NCBI RefSeq assembly: GCF_026891095.1
Contig: NZ_JAPTNL010000003.1
Span: forward strand, 267,466-331,465
Length of the DNA: 64,000 bases
Direction of reading: 5' to 3'
Source of the DNA: Roseovarius salincola
GTDB lineage: Bacteria; Pseudomonadota; Alphaproteobacteria; Rhodobacterales; Rhodobacteraceae
Both the position numbers and the translations under genes were made by a program. Below, piece after piece: positions 34,525 to 44,200 of the stretch (position 1 is its first letter; each line of letters begins with the position of its first letter). Below the pieces are notes generated by a model. The model made no database searches. It saw only the letters and a list, made by a program, of their open reading frames with translations, and was not told where the DNA came from.

Positions 34525-35550
34525 TCATCCCCCGACGCCAAGCCGTTCGGCCACATCCTCGAACCCCGGATCAGCCGCGTAGATGCGCTCGAACTGCTGG
34601 CGCGCCCGGGCGCGCTGGCCGGTCTCATCGTACAGCACCGCCCGGTCGTAGCGGATCTGATGCAAGAGCCCATCGGGCCGGTCCTTGCGGCGGCGGTTGG
34701 CCAGGGTAAACACATCTATCGCGGCATCCGGCAGGCCCAGTGCGGAGAGCGCACGGCCGCGATAGAGCAGGATCGCAGTATCGACCGGGGTCTTGTTCTC
34801 CACATGCACCGTGGCGCGCACCACCCGGTCCATGAGGGAGCGATCGCCGGGCGTGTCGAGCGCCAGTTCCACGAAGGACAAAAGCACCACCGGATCGGTC
34901 GGGTCGAGCTCCATCAACCGCTCGACATGCGCCATGGCGTCATCATGGCGGCCCTCGATCTGCGCGATTTCCAGCAGGGCCAGCCGTGTGCCCCGTTCGC
35001 GCGGGAGGATGTGGGCGAAGATATCCTCGGTGATCGGCAGGCTGGCTTGCGCAGCGATCTCGTATTTCTCGAACAGCACGCCCAGATCTGAGAGGCGATC
35101 CAGAGCATGGTCGAAATGGGCCTTGGCAGCTTCGAACTCCTCACGGCGCAGGCGGATCAGCCCGGCCATCCAGGCCGCATCAGGCAAATCACGCGCCTCC
35201 TCCAGCGCGGTGAGTGCCGTGTCCAGATCCCCCTCGTTCAATGCGCGAATACCATCGACGAAGCGCTTCTCGTCCGCCGGGGTGAAAAGCCGCTGAAAGA
35301 ACCCGAGGGTCAACCGGTCCTGCGCCGCCACCTCTGGTGCAGGGGCCGCGCCGCCGCGGCCCGCCCGCTTGCGATCATGAACGGTATAGAACAACCCCGT
35401 CCCGGTAAGCCCTGCCGTCGCCCGATTGCCGCGCGGGCTGATGGTGTATTTCGCGCCCTGCGGCCCAATAGACAGCGAAGCCATCGACTTCGACAGGTTA
35501 AGGGTCACGCCCGGGGCAAGGCGGATGCGGCGCCAGAAGCGGAAACTCAT
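34525..35550 (-). CDS. DUF4236 protein with TPR-like C-terminus
   Basis: 341 aa. Residues 1-58 are a DUF4236 domain: FRFWRRIRLAPGVTLNLSKS then SLSIGPQGAKYTISPRGNRATAGLTGTGLFYT. The remainder (about 90-335) is helical with alternating small and aromatic residues in ~34-residue periods, such as ALNEGDLDTALTALEEARDLPDAAWMAGLI, as in TPR repeats. DUF4236 has no known activity; a scaffold role is plausible. It stands alone between parA and the DISARM operon. Confidence 0.75.
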   Translation of the reverse strand: MSFRFWRRIRLAPGVTLNLSKSMASLSIGPQGAKYTISPRGNRATAGLTGTGLFYTVHDRKRAGRGGAAPAPEVAAQDRLTLGFFQRLFTPADEKRFVDGIRALNEGDLDTALTALEEARDLPDAAWMAGLIRLRREEFEAAKAHFDHALDRLSDLGVLFEKYEIAAQASLPITEDIFAHILPRERGTRLALLEIAQIEGRHDDAMAHVERLMELDPTDPVVLLSFVELALDTPGDRSLMDRVVRATVHVENKTPVDTAILLYRGRALSALGLPDAAIDVFTLANRRRKDRPDGLLHQIRYDRAVLYDETGQRARARQQFERIYAADPGFEDVAERLGVGG

Positions 35551-35927
35551 GCGATCACCCGCATGACATTCGCCAAATCTTTTTCAATGTAGTCAGTAAT
35601 CGCACCACCTCGAAGCTCAGTCGTCACATTGCCACTCGTCACGAAGGCCCTCTACAACTTACAATGTTTCAGGAATGCCGCGGGTCGACCTAAACATAAT
35701 TTAAGGGCCGATGACACCGACCTGCAGTAAAATTGGTTGCGGGAGGGCGCCTTGGACTTCGTTTGCTGTTTGCGGCCTATTGTTTACGTCCTACCCTCCC
35801 CGAGCCGCGTGGCTCTGCCGCTGGCTGAATAGCCAGGCCCAAGTCGCTTCGTCGGCGTAAACGACCTTCCAGATCGTATAGCCAGCGCCTTCCATTGGGA
35901 AGAAGGCCGCGTACGAACCGCGAAAAA
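35551..35927. other. Spacer with a short esterase-like gene remnant
   Basis: This 377-bp gap separates the backbone from the defence operon. On the minus strand about 35817-35890 reads EGAGYTIWKVVYADEATWAWLFSQRQ and a stop, resembling the C-terminal end of predicted esterase/peptidase proteins. No N-terminus is present. The rest shows no feature. It probably marks the insertion edge of the DISARM island. Confidence 0.4.
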
Positions 35928-37625
35928 CTAAGGTTCGGTTTCTGGATTGAGAATGACTGCCAGATTGCCGAGGGGAAGGGCGTAAGACTCCCCGGGATAC
36001 GTCTGCGAAATTTCTTCGGCTTCAGTTCTCAGTAGTGACGCGATATCGGCGATCGTGGCGCGCGGATTCTCGTAGCGGACCCGCATCAAATGATTCCAGT
36101 CGGCCCATACGGCACGATCGTCGCGAGACGAGAACCCGCTAAAAAAGGCATTGTAGCGGGCGACAACGAATAGATAGACTTTGGTATCGGCACTGATCGA
36201 GAAGCCTGCCCTTCGACCAAACTCCGCCAGCCCGTTGCGATCCAGCCAACTGAGCACGCGCTCCACCCAGTCATTACCCTGCGAGACAAGGTTCTTCCCC
36301 GCACTCCGTCGGGCGCGATTGTCCATGCCGACAGGATGTTGCCACTTGAGCTGAAAGATCGCCAGCTGGTCGTGTTCCCTGTCGTAGGCGATATAGTCGA
36401 TGTCGGTAACGGTCTTCCCGCCCTCGCGGAGTTTGAGGTTCCGGTCATTGATCTGCCATCTGTTTCCCGCGAACAGCTGGTTCAGGTCCGCTAGCCATCG
36501 CTGCTCCCTGTTGTTCGCGGCCCGGAACCAGTCTTTTTGGAAGCGGGCCTGCAAGTCCTTCAGCAGGAACAGGAAAGGATTGATTTCAAGCCCGTACACC
36601 GGAAGAATGTAATGGTGGACAGATGAACGGATGATCGGTGCCCACGTCATATCACCCGACACTGTGTGAACGTCGCGATTGTCGGGACCGATCACGAGGG
36701 GACGAAGCAATTTTTCGATCTGCGTGGTTTCGGCGTCCAGGTGTGCGGCAAGTCCGTCTATAAGATCGGTACACGGCGAGAACGTCGTCAGTAAATTCCG
36801 GAGCTGCAGGTCCGGACGTCGCCTTTTGAGAATCGACGCATAGCACAGGTGTTTTTGCGCGCGCCCCGCGAGTGCAGCAAGGACGCCGAGATAGTCGCCG
36901 AACGGTTCACCGCCGATTTCGTCGTCGGTACCGAGTAAGTCCTGGCTCCACATGCGTCGGAGATACAGTCCACCGATATCCAGAAAGTGATTGTCGATCT
37001 CGTCGGTCGTCGTGTAGCCGATCCCCCAGCCACCGAAACAGCCGACCGAGCGTTCGAGTTGGCTCTCCAACGCAGCATGGCGCTGCTGGAGTTCTCGTTC
37101 TAACGGTTCGTCATGCTCTACCGTCAGATCGCTGATCCAGGCCCGGTGCGTGCGGGCAACCACTTCGCCGAACATGGAGAGGTCTTCGGACTTCAGTACG
37201 AGGATTTTTTCCGTCCCGGACGGTAGCGCCTCGCGAATATGGTCGATACGAGCACCAAGCAAGCCCTCCCGCAGCCATCCTTCAAGGGTTTCGGCGCGCT
37301 GGAGGATTCCGGCCTGAAGCAGGAATTCATCGGCTTGGGCCCGCGGTTGTCCGGAGCCGTCGAACAGGCGGAATGGCCCGTCGGGAAGCTCTTCGGAAAT
37401 CATCAGGGAAAGAGCCTTGTTCACGCCCCATGAAGAAAGAGTGTATTGCGGTTTGGGCGTGCGTTCCGGCGTGCCCTCTTCGAAAAACAATTCTTCGCAG
37501 AACAGATTATCCAACGTACGGACCATTTGGAACAGAAGCGGCTCGGCGGGTTGACGCCAGTGTTCGAGATAGCGTCGTTGGCCCTCAATCTTCTCCCCAA
37601 GTAGCGACAGCGCTTCATCACTCAT
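35928..37625 (-). CDS. Large protein with PD-(D/E)XK-like nuclease motif
   Basis: 565 aa from ATG 37625, which overlaps the upstream stop by 8 bp. The C-terminal third holds TDIDYIAYDREHDQLAIFQLKWQ: Asp410, then Gln425-Leu-Lys427, the D...(E/Q)xK layout of restriction-type nucleases. The first ~400 residues are helical and unrecognised. As the last gene of the DISARM operon it could be the effector or an accessory nuclease. No family name is claimed; nuclease activity is inferred from the motif only. Confidence 0.6.
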   Translation of the reverse strand: MSDEALSLLGEKIEGQRRYLEHWRQPAEPLLFQMVRTLDNLFCEELFFEEGTPERTPKPQYTLSSWGVNKALSLMISEELPDGPFRLFDGSGQPRAQADEFLLQAGILQRAETLEGWLREGLLGARIDHIREALPSGTEKILVLKSEDLSMFGEVVARTHRAWISDLTVEHDEPLERELQQRHAALESQLERSVGCFGGWGIGYTTTDEIDNHFLDIGGLYLRRMWSQDLLGTDDEIGGEPFGDYLGVLAALAGRAQKHLCYASILKRRRPDLQLRNLLTTFSPCTDLIDGLAAHLDAETTQIEKLLRPLVIGPDNRDVHTVSGDMTWAPIIRSSVHHYILPVYGLEINPFLFLLKDLQARFQKDWFRAANNREQRWLADLNQLFAGNRWQINDRNLKLREGGKTVTDIDYIAYDREHDQLAIFQLKWQHPVGMDNRARRSAGKNLVSQGNDWVERVLSWLDRNGLAEFGRRAGFSISADTKVYLFVVARYNAFFSGFSSRDDRAVWADWNHLMRVRYENPRATIADIASLLRTEAEEISQTYPGESYALPLGNLAVILNPETEP

Positions 37626-38175
37626 CGATAAGCGGTGTCCAGTCAAATACCATCTCAATTTCCCGCCGATAGGCTGTTGCGATCTGCACCGGTGCCTTGC
37701 GAACATATTCCTCGGCGCGCCTCTGTGGCTCGCCCGTCAATGCTTGGAGATACTGTATGACCTGCCCGGCGTTCGGCGTGATGTAGTTTGGCCCGAATTT
37801 GGGTTTCAAAGCTGTCCAGACGACGCCGCGATGCCCGTATCCTTCCGCCCACTTGCCGATTATATCCGCGTCACGATGGTCGCTCACCGCGCTCGGAGAC
37901 CAGAAACCGATCGAGCGATGGGCGAACTTGTCCGGCACCCCCTCCCTTATGGCGAGCCGCTCCTTGGCGTCGTCGACCGACGGAACGTCGAGTTCCGCCC
38001 AATACACAGGAACCGGAGCGGCCCCTGGCGTAAGCACGAGTGTAATCCGGCCATCGCTCGATTGCCGCGCGAATTCCACAGGCAGCGAAGGGCCGTCCGT
38101 TCTCCAATCCGAATTTACCGGCAATGCGCCTGGGTCCCAGATCAATGAGCCCCAACCGAGACAAACGATAGTCAC
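37618..38175 (-). CDS. Gamma-glutamylcyclotransferase-like protein
   Basis: 185 aa from a GTG (38175) that overlaps the vsr stop (GTGA), with GGGGAG just upstream; the open frame extends further 5' but inside vsr. It begins VTIVCLGWGSLIWDPGALPV, close to the YGSL-type nucleotide/substrate loop of gamma-glutamylcyclotransferase (AIG2-like) folds, and ends in QVIQYLQALTG...AEEYVRKAPVQIATAYRREIEM. The reaction cannot be stated. It is an integral member of the defence operon. Confidence 0.55.
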   Translation of the reverse strand: MTIVCLGWGSLIWDPGALPVNSDWRTDGPSLPVEFARQSSDGRITLVLTPGAAPVPVYWAELDVPSVDDAKERLAIREGVPDKFAHRSIGFWSPSAVSDHRDADIIGKWAEGYGHRGVVWTALKPKFGPNYITPNAGQVIQYLQALTGEPQRRAEEYVRKAPVQIATAYRREIEMVFDWTPLIDE

Positions 38176-38657
38176 GAGCTCCCCACTTTCTTCGAAATCA
38201 ATCCCGACAAATGCCCTTCGATCACGCCGGTTTCTTTTCCGGAGTGTAGCCAACGAATGACAGACGCCACGACTTCTTCGAGCGGCCATGCTGTCTTGCC
38301 TTTGAGCGCGCATTCCCAGACGGTCATAACGCGCCAATGGCGTTCTCTCAGAGCGGTATCGTTGCGGGCGTCACGTGCACGATTGGCTGCGAACTTGTCC
38401 CGCCAGAAGTCCTCGCGCGTCTTCGGAACGGTAGAGCGATAGCAGCCGTGGCTGTGCCAGTAGCATCCATGAACGAAAATCACCGCTCCGAATCTGGGAA
38501 GGACGAGGTCGGGACGTCCCGGCAGCTCTCTCCCATGAAGGCGATAGCGAATTCCGGCCCGGTGCAGGCCGCGGCGCAGGGTCAGTTCGGCACCGGTGTT
38601 CTTCTGGCCAACGCTAGCCATGATGCGTGAACGGGTTTCGGAACCGACGCGATCCAT
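38172..38657 (-). CDS. vsr: Very-short-patch repair endonuclease
   Basis: 161 aa with the full Vsr signature: SRIMASVGQKNTGAELTLRRGLHRAG, then GRPDLVLPRFGAVIFVHGCYWHSH. Asp50, His63, Trp67 and His68 line up with the catalytic and mismatch-contacting residues of E. coli Vsr (Asp51, His64, Trp68, His69). Vsr nicks beside T:G mismatches left by 5-methylcytosine deamination, so it pairs logically with the C5 methyltransferase at the head of this operon. It follows drmC after one base. Confidence 0.95.
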   Translation of the reverse strand: MDRVGSETRSRIMASVGQKNTGAELTLRRGLHRAGIRYRLHGRELPGRPDLVLPRFGAVIFVHGCYWHSHGCYRSTVPKTREDFWRDKFAANRARDARNDTALRERHWRVMTVWECALKGKTAWPLEEVVASVIRWLHSGKETGVIEGHLSGLISKKVGSS

Positions 38658-38658
38658 G

Positions 38659-39420
38659 TCACACCCTTTCGATGACGCCGGTTACCGCCAGTGCGTCGAG
38701 GTGAAGGTGCAGATTTTGCGGAACGGTGCCCCCGGACACGAGAATCCCGGCCTCCATGTTTTTTTCCATGGCATGGCCAGTGAGATTGGCACTCGAAATG
38801 AAGCAGCGTCGTTCGTCCGCAACCGCGACCTTGGCATGGACTTTTCCACCAACAAATGCGTCTGGGCGCTCTCGCCATGAATACACAAGAACATCGGGGA
38901 GTGCCTTCTTCATTGCGGCGATTCCATCGATCGAAACACCCCCACCGTGATCTTCGCTGGCTTCGAGAAGAATGGAGACGGCTACGCCACGGGCAAGGGC
39001 AGCGTCTATAGCCTCAATGATCGTGCTCAGTTTGTATGCGACAAAACTTGTCATGAAGAGCTTAGTCTCCGCGGCACGAATGACTTCCAGTAGCGCCTGT
39101 TCTGTCTTCCGCGTCGCGATCATTTCGCTCGACGGTCCGGTCCATACGAGTTCGACGGTCTCCTCGGCTTTCGCCTCGCGGTAAGCGTACGCCGCCCCGG
39201 CGAGCATCCCCGCCAGCTCTGGAGCCGGGACATCCGTACCGTTCCAGGCATCGATCAGCGCACCAGCACGACGTTTGCCGGCGGGCGTCACGGCCCACGC
39301 ATCGAGCTTGCGCCGATCGAAGGGCTTCGGTTCGCTTTTGATCAGTTCGGCAAGATGCGTCACCCTTTTGGGCGGCGTATTGGAAACGATGGCAGTGATG
39401 GCGTTCAAAAGCTCGTTCAT
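38659..39420 (-). CDS. drmC: DrmC, PLD-domain DISARM protein
   Basis: 253 aa from ATG 39420. A GAGGAG ribosome site sits where an upstream TTG (39432) would otherwise start, so ATG is preferred. One phospholipase-D motif is present: KVHAKVAVADERRCFISSANLTG (His195, Lys197 and the Asn of SSAN). DISARM's DrmC has exactly this single HKD motif and joins DrmA and DrmB as the conserved core. Order drmA-drmB-drmC is canonical. Confidence 0.9.
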   Translation of the reverse strand: MNELLNAITAIVSNTPPKRVTHLAELIKSEPKPFDRRKLDAWAVTPAGKRRAGALIDAWNGTDVPAPELAGMLAGAAYAYREAKAEETVELVWTGPSSEMIATRKTEQALLEVIRAAETKLFMTSFVAYKLSTIIEAIDAALARGVAVSILLEASEDHGGGVSIDGIAAMKKALPDVLVYSWRERPDAFVGGKVHAKVAVADERRCFISSANLTGHAMEKNMEAGILVSGGTVPQNLHLHLDALAVTGVIERV

Positions 39421-39428
39421 GCCGCTCC

Positions 39429-41276
39429 TCAATCGAAGAAGGCGGCACCGGTTTCGTCCAGGGTCGGGACGACCAGAGCGCGGTCGATATAACGGTTACC
39501 GAACTCGCAAGAGGTCTCGGCGACAAACGAGCAGGCATGGCAAGCGGCGGCGTGTAAAGACCGGTCTTTCTCCGGCCTGTGCTCTGCACAGAGCGGATCG
39601 GACGAACAGACCTGGGACCGTGCGAGAGCCTGCCGTAGGAGACGCCCCAGATTTTCCGGACGACCGAGATTTACCAGCCCGCCGAGCGTGCCGTCGGAAT
39701 CGGCTGCAGCCGTGTAAATCAAGATGCCCGCCTGATCTTCGTTGCCGGACGTATCGGCGTAGATTCGTTCTCGGATGCTCGCGGCGTTATATCCGCATTC
39801 CAAGGCGAGCTCGCGGATCAACAGATGGGCGACGGTATGGAGCATGGCGTAGCGAATGCCAGGATAGTGCTCATCCGGATCGAGCCGCCGCGCAGCGCGC
39901 CATCCGCAATGTCCGCCGGTCAGGTGCCGGTCGCGGGTGACCACGGCTTCGCGCTTCTCCCAGTCTTCTATGGTCGACAAATCGAAACAGATGAAAATCC
40001 CTTCTCCATGCACTTCCGACGCCGGCACCCATTCAGGTGCACCTTTGCACAGGGCGGCGCGCGCCGGCCTTTCGTCCGGTGCTCCACCTTCTTCCGGCGC
40101 TTCGACACGAGTGAAGCCGAGAAGAGCGTTCACTTCACGCAGGCGTTCGAGAAGCAGCACTGAAGAGATGCATTTCTCGAACCCAGTCGGTGGTGCGGCG
40201 GGTTTACTCAAAAAATGCGGCCAATCGGTCGGCGGATGCGGGTTCGTAAGAACCTTCCATTCCGGTCCCTTGATATCCGCCGCATCGACAGCGGACTCTC
40301 CCTCGCCGGACCTTCTCGCTTCTATAGCGCCCCAAACTTCGTCGAGTGTGAAGTCGTCGAGGCCGGGCATCGCCTCCCTCTTCTTCAAGGCCTTGAGAAC
40401 ACCCTTGAGTTCCGCCTTGTCCTCCACGTCTTCGAAGTCGTCCCATAGCGAGTCGACAATGTCGCGCGCCGAACCGACGTCGACCGGAATTGCGAGCGCC
40501 GAGAGAGTGATCGGAAACCAGCTGTTTGTCGCCCCGAGCAGTACAGCGCGCGCCTGCTCCTGGCAGCGCTCGCCGTATTCGTCGAGATGGGGATGACGAC
40601 CGCGACACGCCGGAAGATTGTCTTTGCCGGCCTTGCCGAACGCATGGGCCATGCTGCGGGATGCTCCGCAAGTATCGCACTTGACCCAGAGGTTTTCGGT
40701 CTGGAGTGATGCCCCGCTTTCGAAGAAGCGCAGAGTCCCTTTGCAGGCCGACGGTCCGCTATGTACAAAGTAATGCCACGGAAAGTCATCGAGATGCCCG
40801 TCGCGACATGCCAGCAAGAAACGTGCGGGAACGGCATCGGCGTCCTTTGCCTTCTGGTCGCCCTTCGAGCCGGTACAATCCTTGTGCACGAAACGTGTGC
40901 GTTCGGGTTTGAAGTGCTCTTTGCATTCGAACAACCCGAGATCGTACTCGGACAGGAGTCCGCATTTGACGCAGCGTAGCCAGCGGGGAAACGGGCGGAC
41001 AGGAACGCCGATGAGCGATTCCGCCGAATACCGTTCGACATTCTCTTCCGGCGTGAAGGGTGGTACACGAAGCGACTCCACCTGAGGGCCGAGTACGCGC
41101 TTGACGGCTGCGAGCAGCCTTTGTTCGTCGATCGGTTGGCAACGGCTCTTTTCCCAACGGTCCGTTCCGAGCGTCACGACCGAGAGGTTCGGGAGATCAA
41201 TGAGCGCTCCGGGACCGTAAGTCCACAGAAGCTGCGAAGGCCGGACCTGGCCGACCGGTGTGCGATCATCGCTCAT
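39429..41276 (-). CDS. drmB: DrmB, DUF1998 DISARM protein
   Basis: 615 aa. The DUF1998 region (about 464-600) is clear: HYPGIRYAMLHTVAHLLIRELALECGYNAASIRERIY, then a C-terminal cysteine cluster (C557, C563, C579, C582, C590) likely to bind zinc. Further paired cysteines lie in the N-terminal half. DrmB forms a complex with DrmA that binds DNA ends and clamps phage DNA. It overlaps drmA by 4 bp. Confidence 0.93.
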   Translation of the reverse strand: MSDDRTPVGQVRPSQLLWTYGPGALIDLPNLSVVTLGTDRWEKSRCQPIDEQRLLAAVKRVLGPQVESLRVPPFTPEENVERYSAESLIGVPVRPFPRWLRCVKCGLLSEYDLGLFECKEHFKPERTRFVHKDCTGSKGDQKAKDADAVPARFLLACRDGHLDDFPWHYFVHSGPSACKGTLRFFESGASLQTENLWVKCDTCGASRSMAHAFGKAGKDNLPACRGRHPHLDEYGERCQEQARAVLLGATNSWFPITLSALAIPVDVGSARDIVDSLWDDFEDVEDKAELKGVLKALKKREAMPGLDDFTLDEVWGAIEARRSGEGESAVDAADIKGPEWKVLTNPHPPTDWPHFLSKPAAPPTGFEKCISSVLLLERLREVNALLGFTRVEAPEEGGAPDERPARAALCKGAPEWVPASEVHGEGIFICFDLSTIEDWEKREAVVTRDRHLTGGHCGWRAARRLDPDEHYPGIRYAMLHTVAHLLIRELALECGYNAASIRERIYADTSGNEDQAGILIYTAAADSDGTLGGLVNLGRPENLGRLLRQALARSQVCSSDPLCAEHRPEKDRSLHAAACHACSFVAETSCEFGNRYIDRALVVPTLDETGAAFFD

Positions 41277-44200
41277 GAGCCCTCCTCCCCGTCATCGTCG
41301 TTTCCGGCAGCCGGTGGCATCCAGTCAGGACCGGCTCCGCCGCGTAGCTTGTTCATCACGAGCCGCACGCCGGGCTCGACCTCACGCATGGACATCGGAA
41401 CCGTAAAATCGTCCCAGGCTTTGATGCCGGGCGTTTTCAGGAGCGCTACCATGGTGTCCTTACCGGACCCCTTTTTTTCATAGGCGAGTGTACGTCCGCC
41501 CTTTTTCGCTTCGCTGCACCATTCATCAATCCGCGACTTGATTTCGGTGTTCGCGAGACTCTTGATTTTGCTTTCCTGCGTCACGTTCCATGCCCGTTCT
41601 ACGAGAACGCTTGCGGCATGGCAGATCGCGTCATTGTCGGTTCGATCAAGCGCACCGGCTCCCGTATTCGAGTTGAACTCTTCATTCGCCAGACGGGCGA
41701 CACTGACCAGTGCGCCTGTCAGTCCGCGATCCATCGCCCGTGGCGAAAATGGCGTTACGGATTGAGCTTCCACATGTTTGTAGAAGGTGGAGTGATAATG
41801 CTCGAAGGTTTCATAGTGTGACAGATCGCGGGGGCGCGCCCATGTCAGGACCGTGCAAACGAGACCGGGTGAAGCGCGTCCGACGCGGCTCGTGGCCTGG
41901 ATGTACTCGGCGGTGCCCTTCGGTTGACCATTAACCACCATCAGCCCGAGACGATTCACATCGACACCGACGGACAACATGTTCGTCGCGAGCACGACAT
42001 CGACAGACCGATCGTCGCTTTCCTCCCATTCGGTAACGTATTTTCCGGCAGCTGGATCGAAGCGTGCTTTGAACTTCACTTCCAGTTGGTCGAGCCGCTT
42101 CGGGATGTCGCGGCTCGAAACCCTCGAAGTGAGTTCGCCGATGTTGCTCACGCTACGTTGTGCAAGACCGGGCCGGTCGACCATACTCATCTGGACCCTG
42201 TAGGATCGTGTCTGCACATCGTCCTCGGCAAGACGCTTCATGCCGCCGAGTTCCCTTAGAGAATTGAAGTATCCGACGGTTGTCATGTACGGGTCGGCGG
42301 CTTGCCCGAACCGGTCGAATAGTTCCTGTGAAGCGGTCAAGAACGCCGTGTAAACACGGATCAGCATGGCTGGACGCGAGCTTCCGGGAGAGCATATTCC
42401 GAGATAGCGACGGCCGGGTATCTGGTCGATCGGTCGCTGTATCGAGAAAAAATTATCGCTGATGTCGAGACCGTGCGGCGGGAATACCGCGACCCTGCGC
42501 ATGAAGACGTTGTTGACCTGTTCGGGCGCCTTCCGGACGGTTGCCGTAGAAGCGACGATCTTGGGCCGAACGACGTGACCGCCCGATTTCCAGCCGGATA
42601 GCTCGTCTATGGCGGTTTCGTAGAGGCCGACCATCGTTCCGAGCGGGCCACTGATGAGATGGAATTCATCCTGAATGATCAAATCGGGTGGCCGGAGCGG
42701 TGAGATCGTCTGCACGCTCGTCGTTGGAAGTCCCTTATATGCTCTGTGATTGCCGTTGCAATCCGCCTCCGGCCATAGGAGTCCGTGACGGGGACAGGCT
42801 GACGTCGCACGACCGAACAGTGTTCGCGCCTCGCCACGCCAGGCCATCAATGCGAACTTGTCGACGGTCGCGATCATCATCGATGGCGGACGGTGATAGA
42901 TTTCTTCGTCTACCACAACCACCGGAAGGCCGGGATGGACTTCCTGACTGGATTGTCCTTTCGAAAAGGCGCAGCGGCCCTTTTTGTCGCCGCAGTAGAG
43001 GATTGTCCTCTTACGGGCTTTGTCGACCTCAATATCACGTTTGTCGAAGATTTCGGTCCCACACCAGGGGCAGCTCGTCAGCTGTGCGGGAGAGCTATTG
43101 CCTTCATCGTATTTGTCCGGATCGCGGATGTCCTGAATGGCGCGGTGGCTGTCCTCGGTCGTACCCGGCGTCACCTTGTTTCCGACCCACAAGCCGATCG
43201 TAAAGGGCGAACGTCCGAGACGCGCATCGCCATTCGCGATTGCGTCACGACGGATGACTTCCATTGCGCAGATCAGCGTCGATGCCCGCTGGAATTGCTG
43301 CAAGGTCAATAGGCGCAGAGTGTAGCGCATAATGACACCGAGCCCCCGCGTGCCGTCATACCCGTCGATCTTTCTATGCAGACGTCGGATCGCCATCGCG
43401 AAAGCGGCGACACCGAGATAGGCTTCGGTCTTTCCGCCTCCGGTCGGAAACCAGAGCAAATCCGCAAGCGCTTGATGCGGCTCCGTCCGGTCACGGTGCA
43501 GCGGATCGGCGAGAGACGGCAGCGATAGCAAAACGAACGCGAGCTGGAAGGGGCGCCACGAACGGTTCTTCCGGACTTCGAACTCCGAGAGCGGCTTGTT
43601 CTCACCGCGCCGTCGGGACAACGCGAACATGCTGTGTATACGTTGACGAGCCATGGCACGGTTGGCGAACCGGAAGGCTTCCAGAGGTCTTTCGTCACCA
43701 GTGTCCGCCAATACGGCGATGCCTTCCTCCAGCCTTTGCTTGATGTCTTTACAGCGGTCGAGCGCCTGAACGGCCTGCGCATCGTGATTGGTGATTTCTT
43801 CACCGATGCGGGCTCTCTGTTCGTCGATCCATGCCCCGTAGTCGTCCGCGAGTTTCTGTAGTGCGGCCGTCAAATCGGCCCGCTCCATGTCCGCGAGGAC
43901 TTCCATGTCGAGATGGCCGTCGGCGATCATTTCCTGCATCGCGAAACGGTCTTCAGGCCTGAGGCCCGGCGTTTCGGTCACGGGGACTTCGTATTGCGGC
44001 ATGACCTCAGTGCGGACGAGCGTGGCCCGCTCGGGATCGCCCGCGCGTGTGTCGGCATGAACCGCTACGCCGTGTCCGACGGCAAACTCGACCTGGCGCC
44101 GATAGACCATCTCCAGTGCGTCACGCTCCGGATCGTCGCCGTCAGTCGGCACTGCCAAACGACGCCGGAATATCGCGGAGTCCTGCGCAGTCCCATGTGC

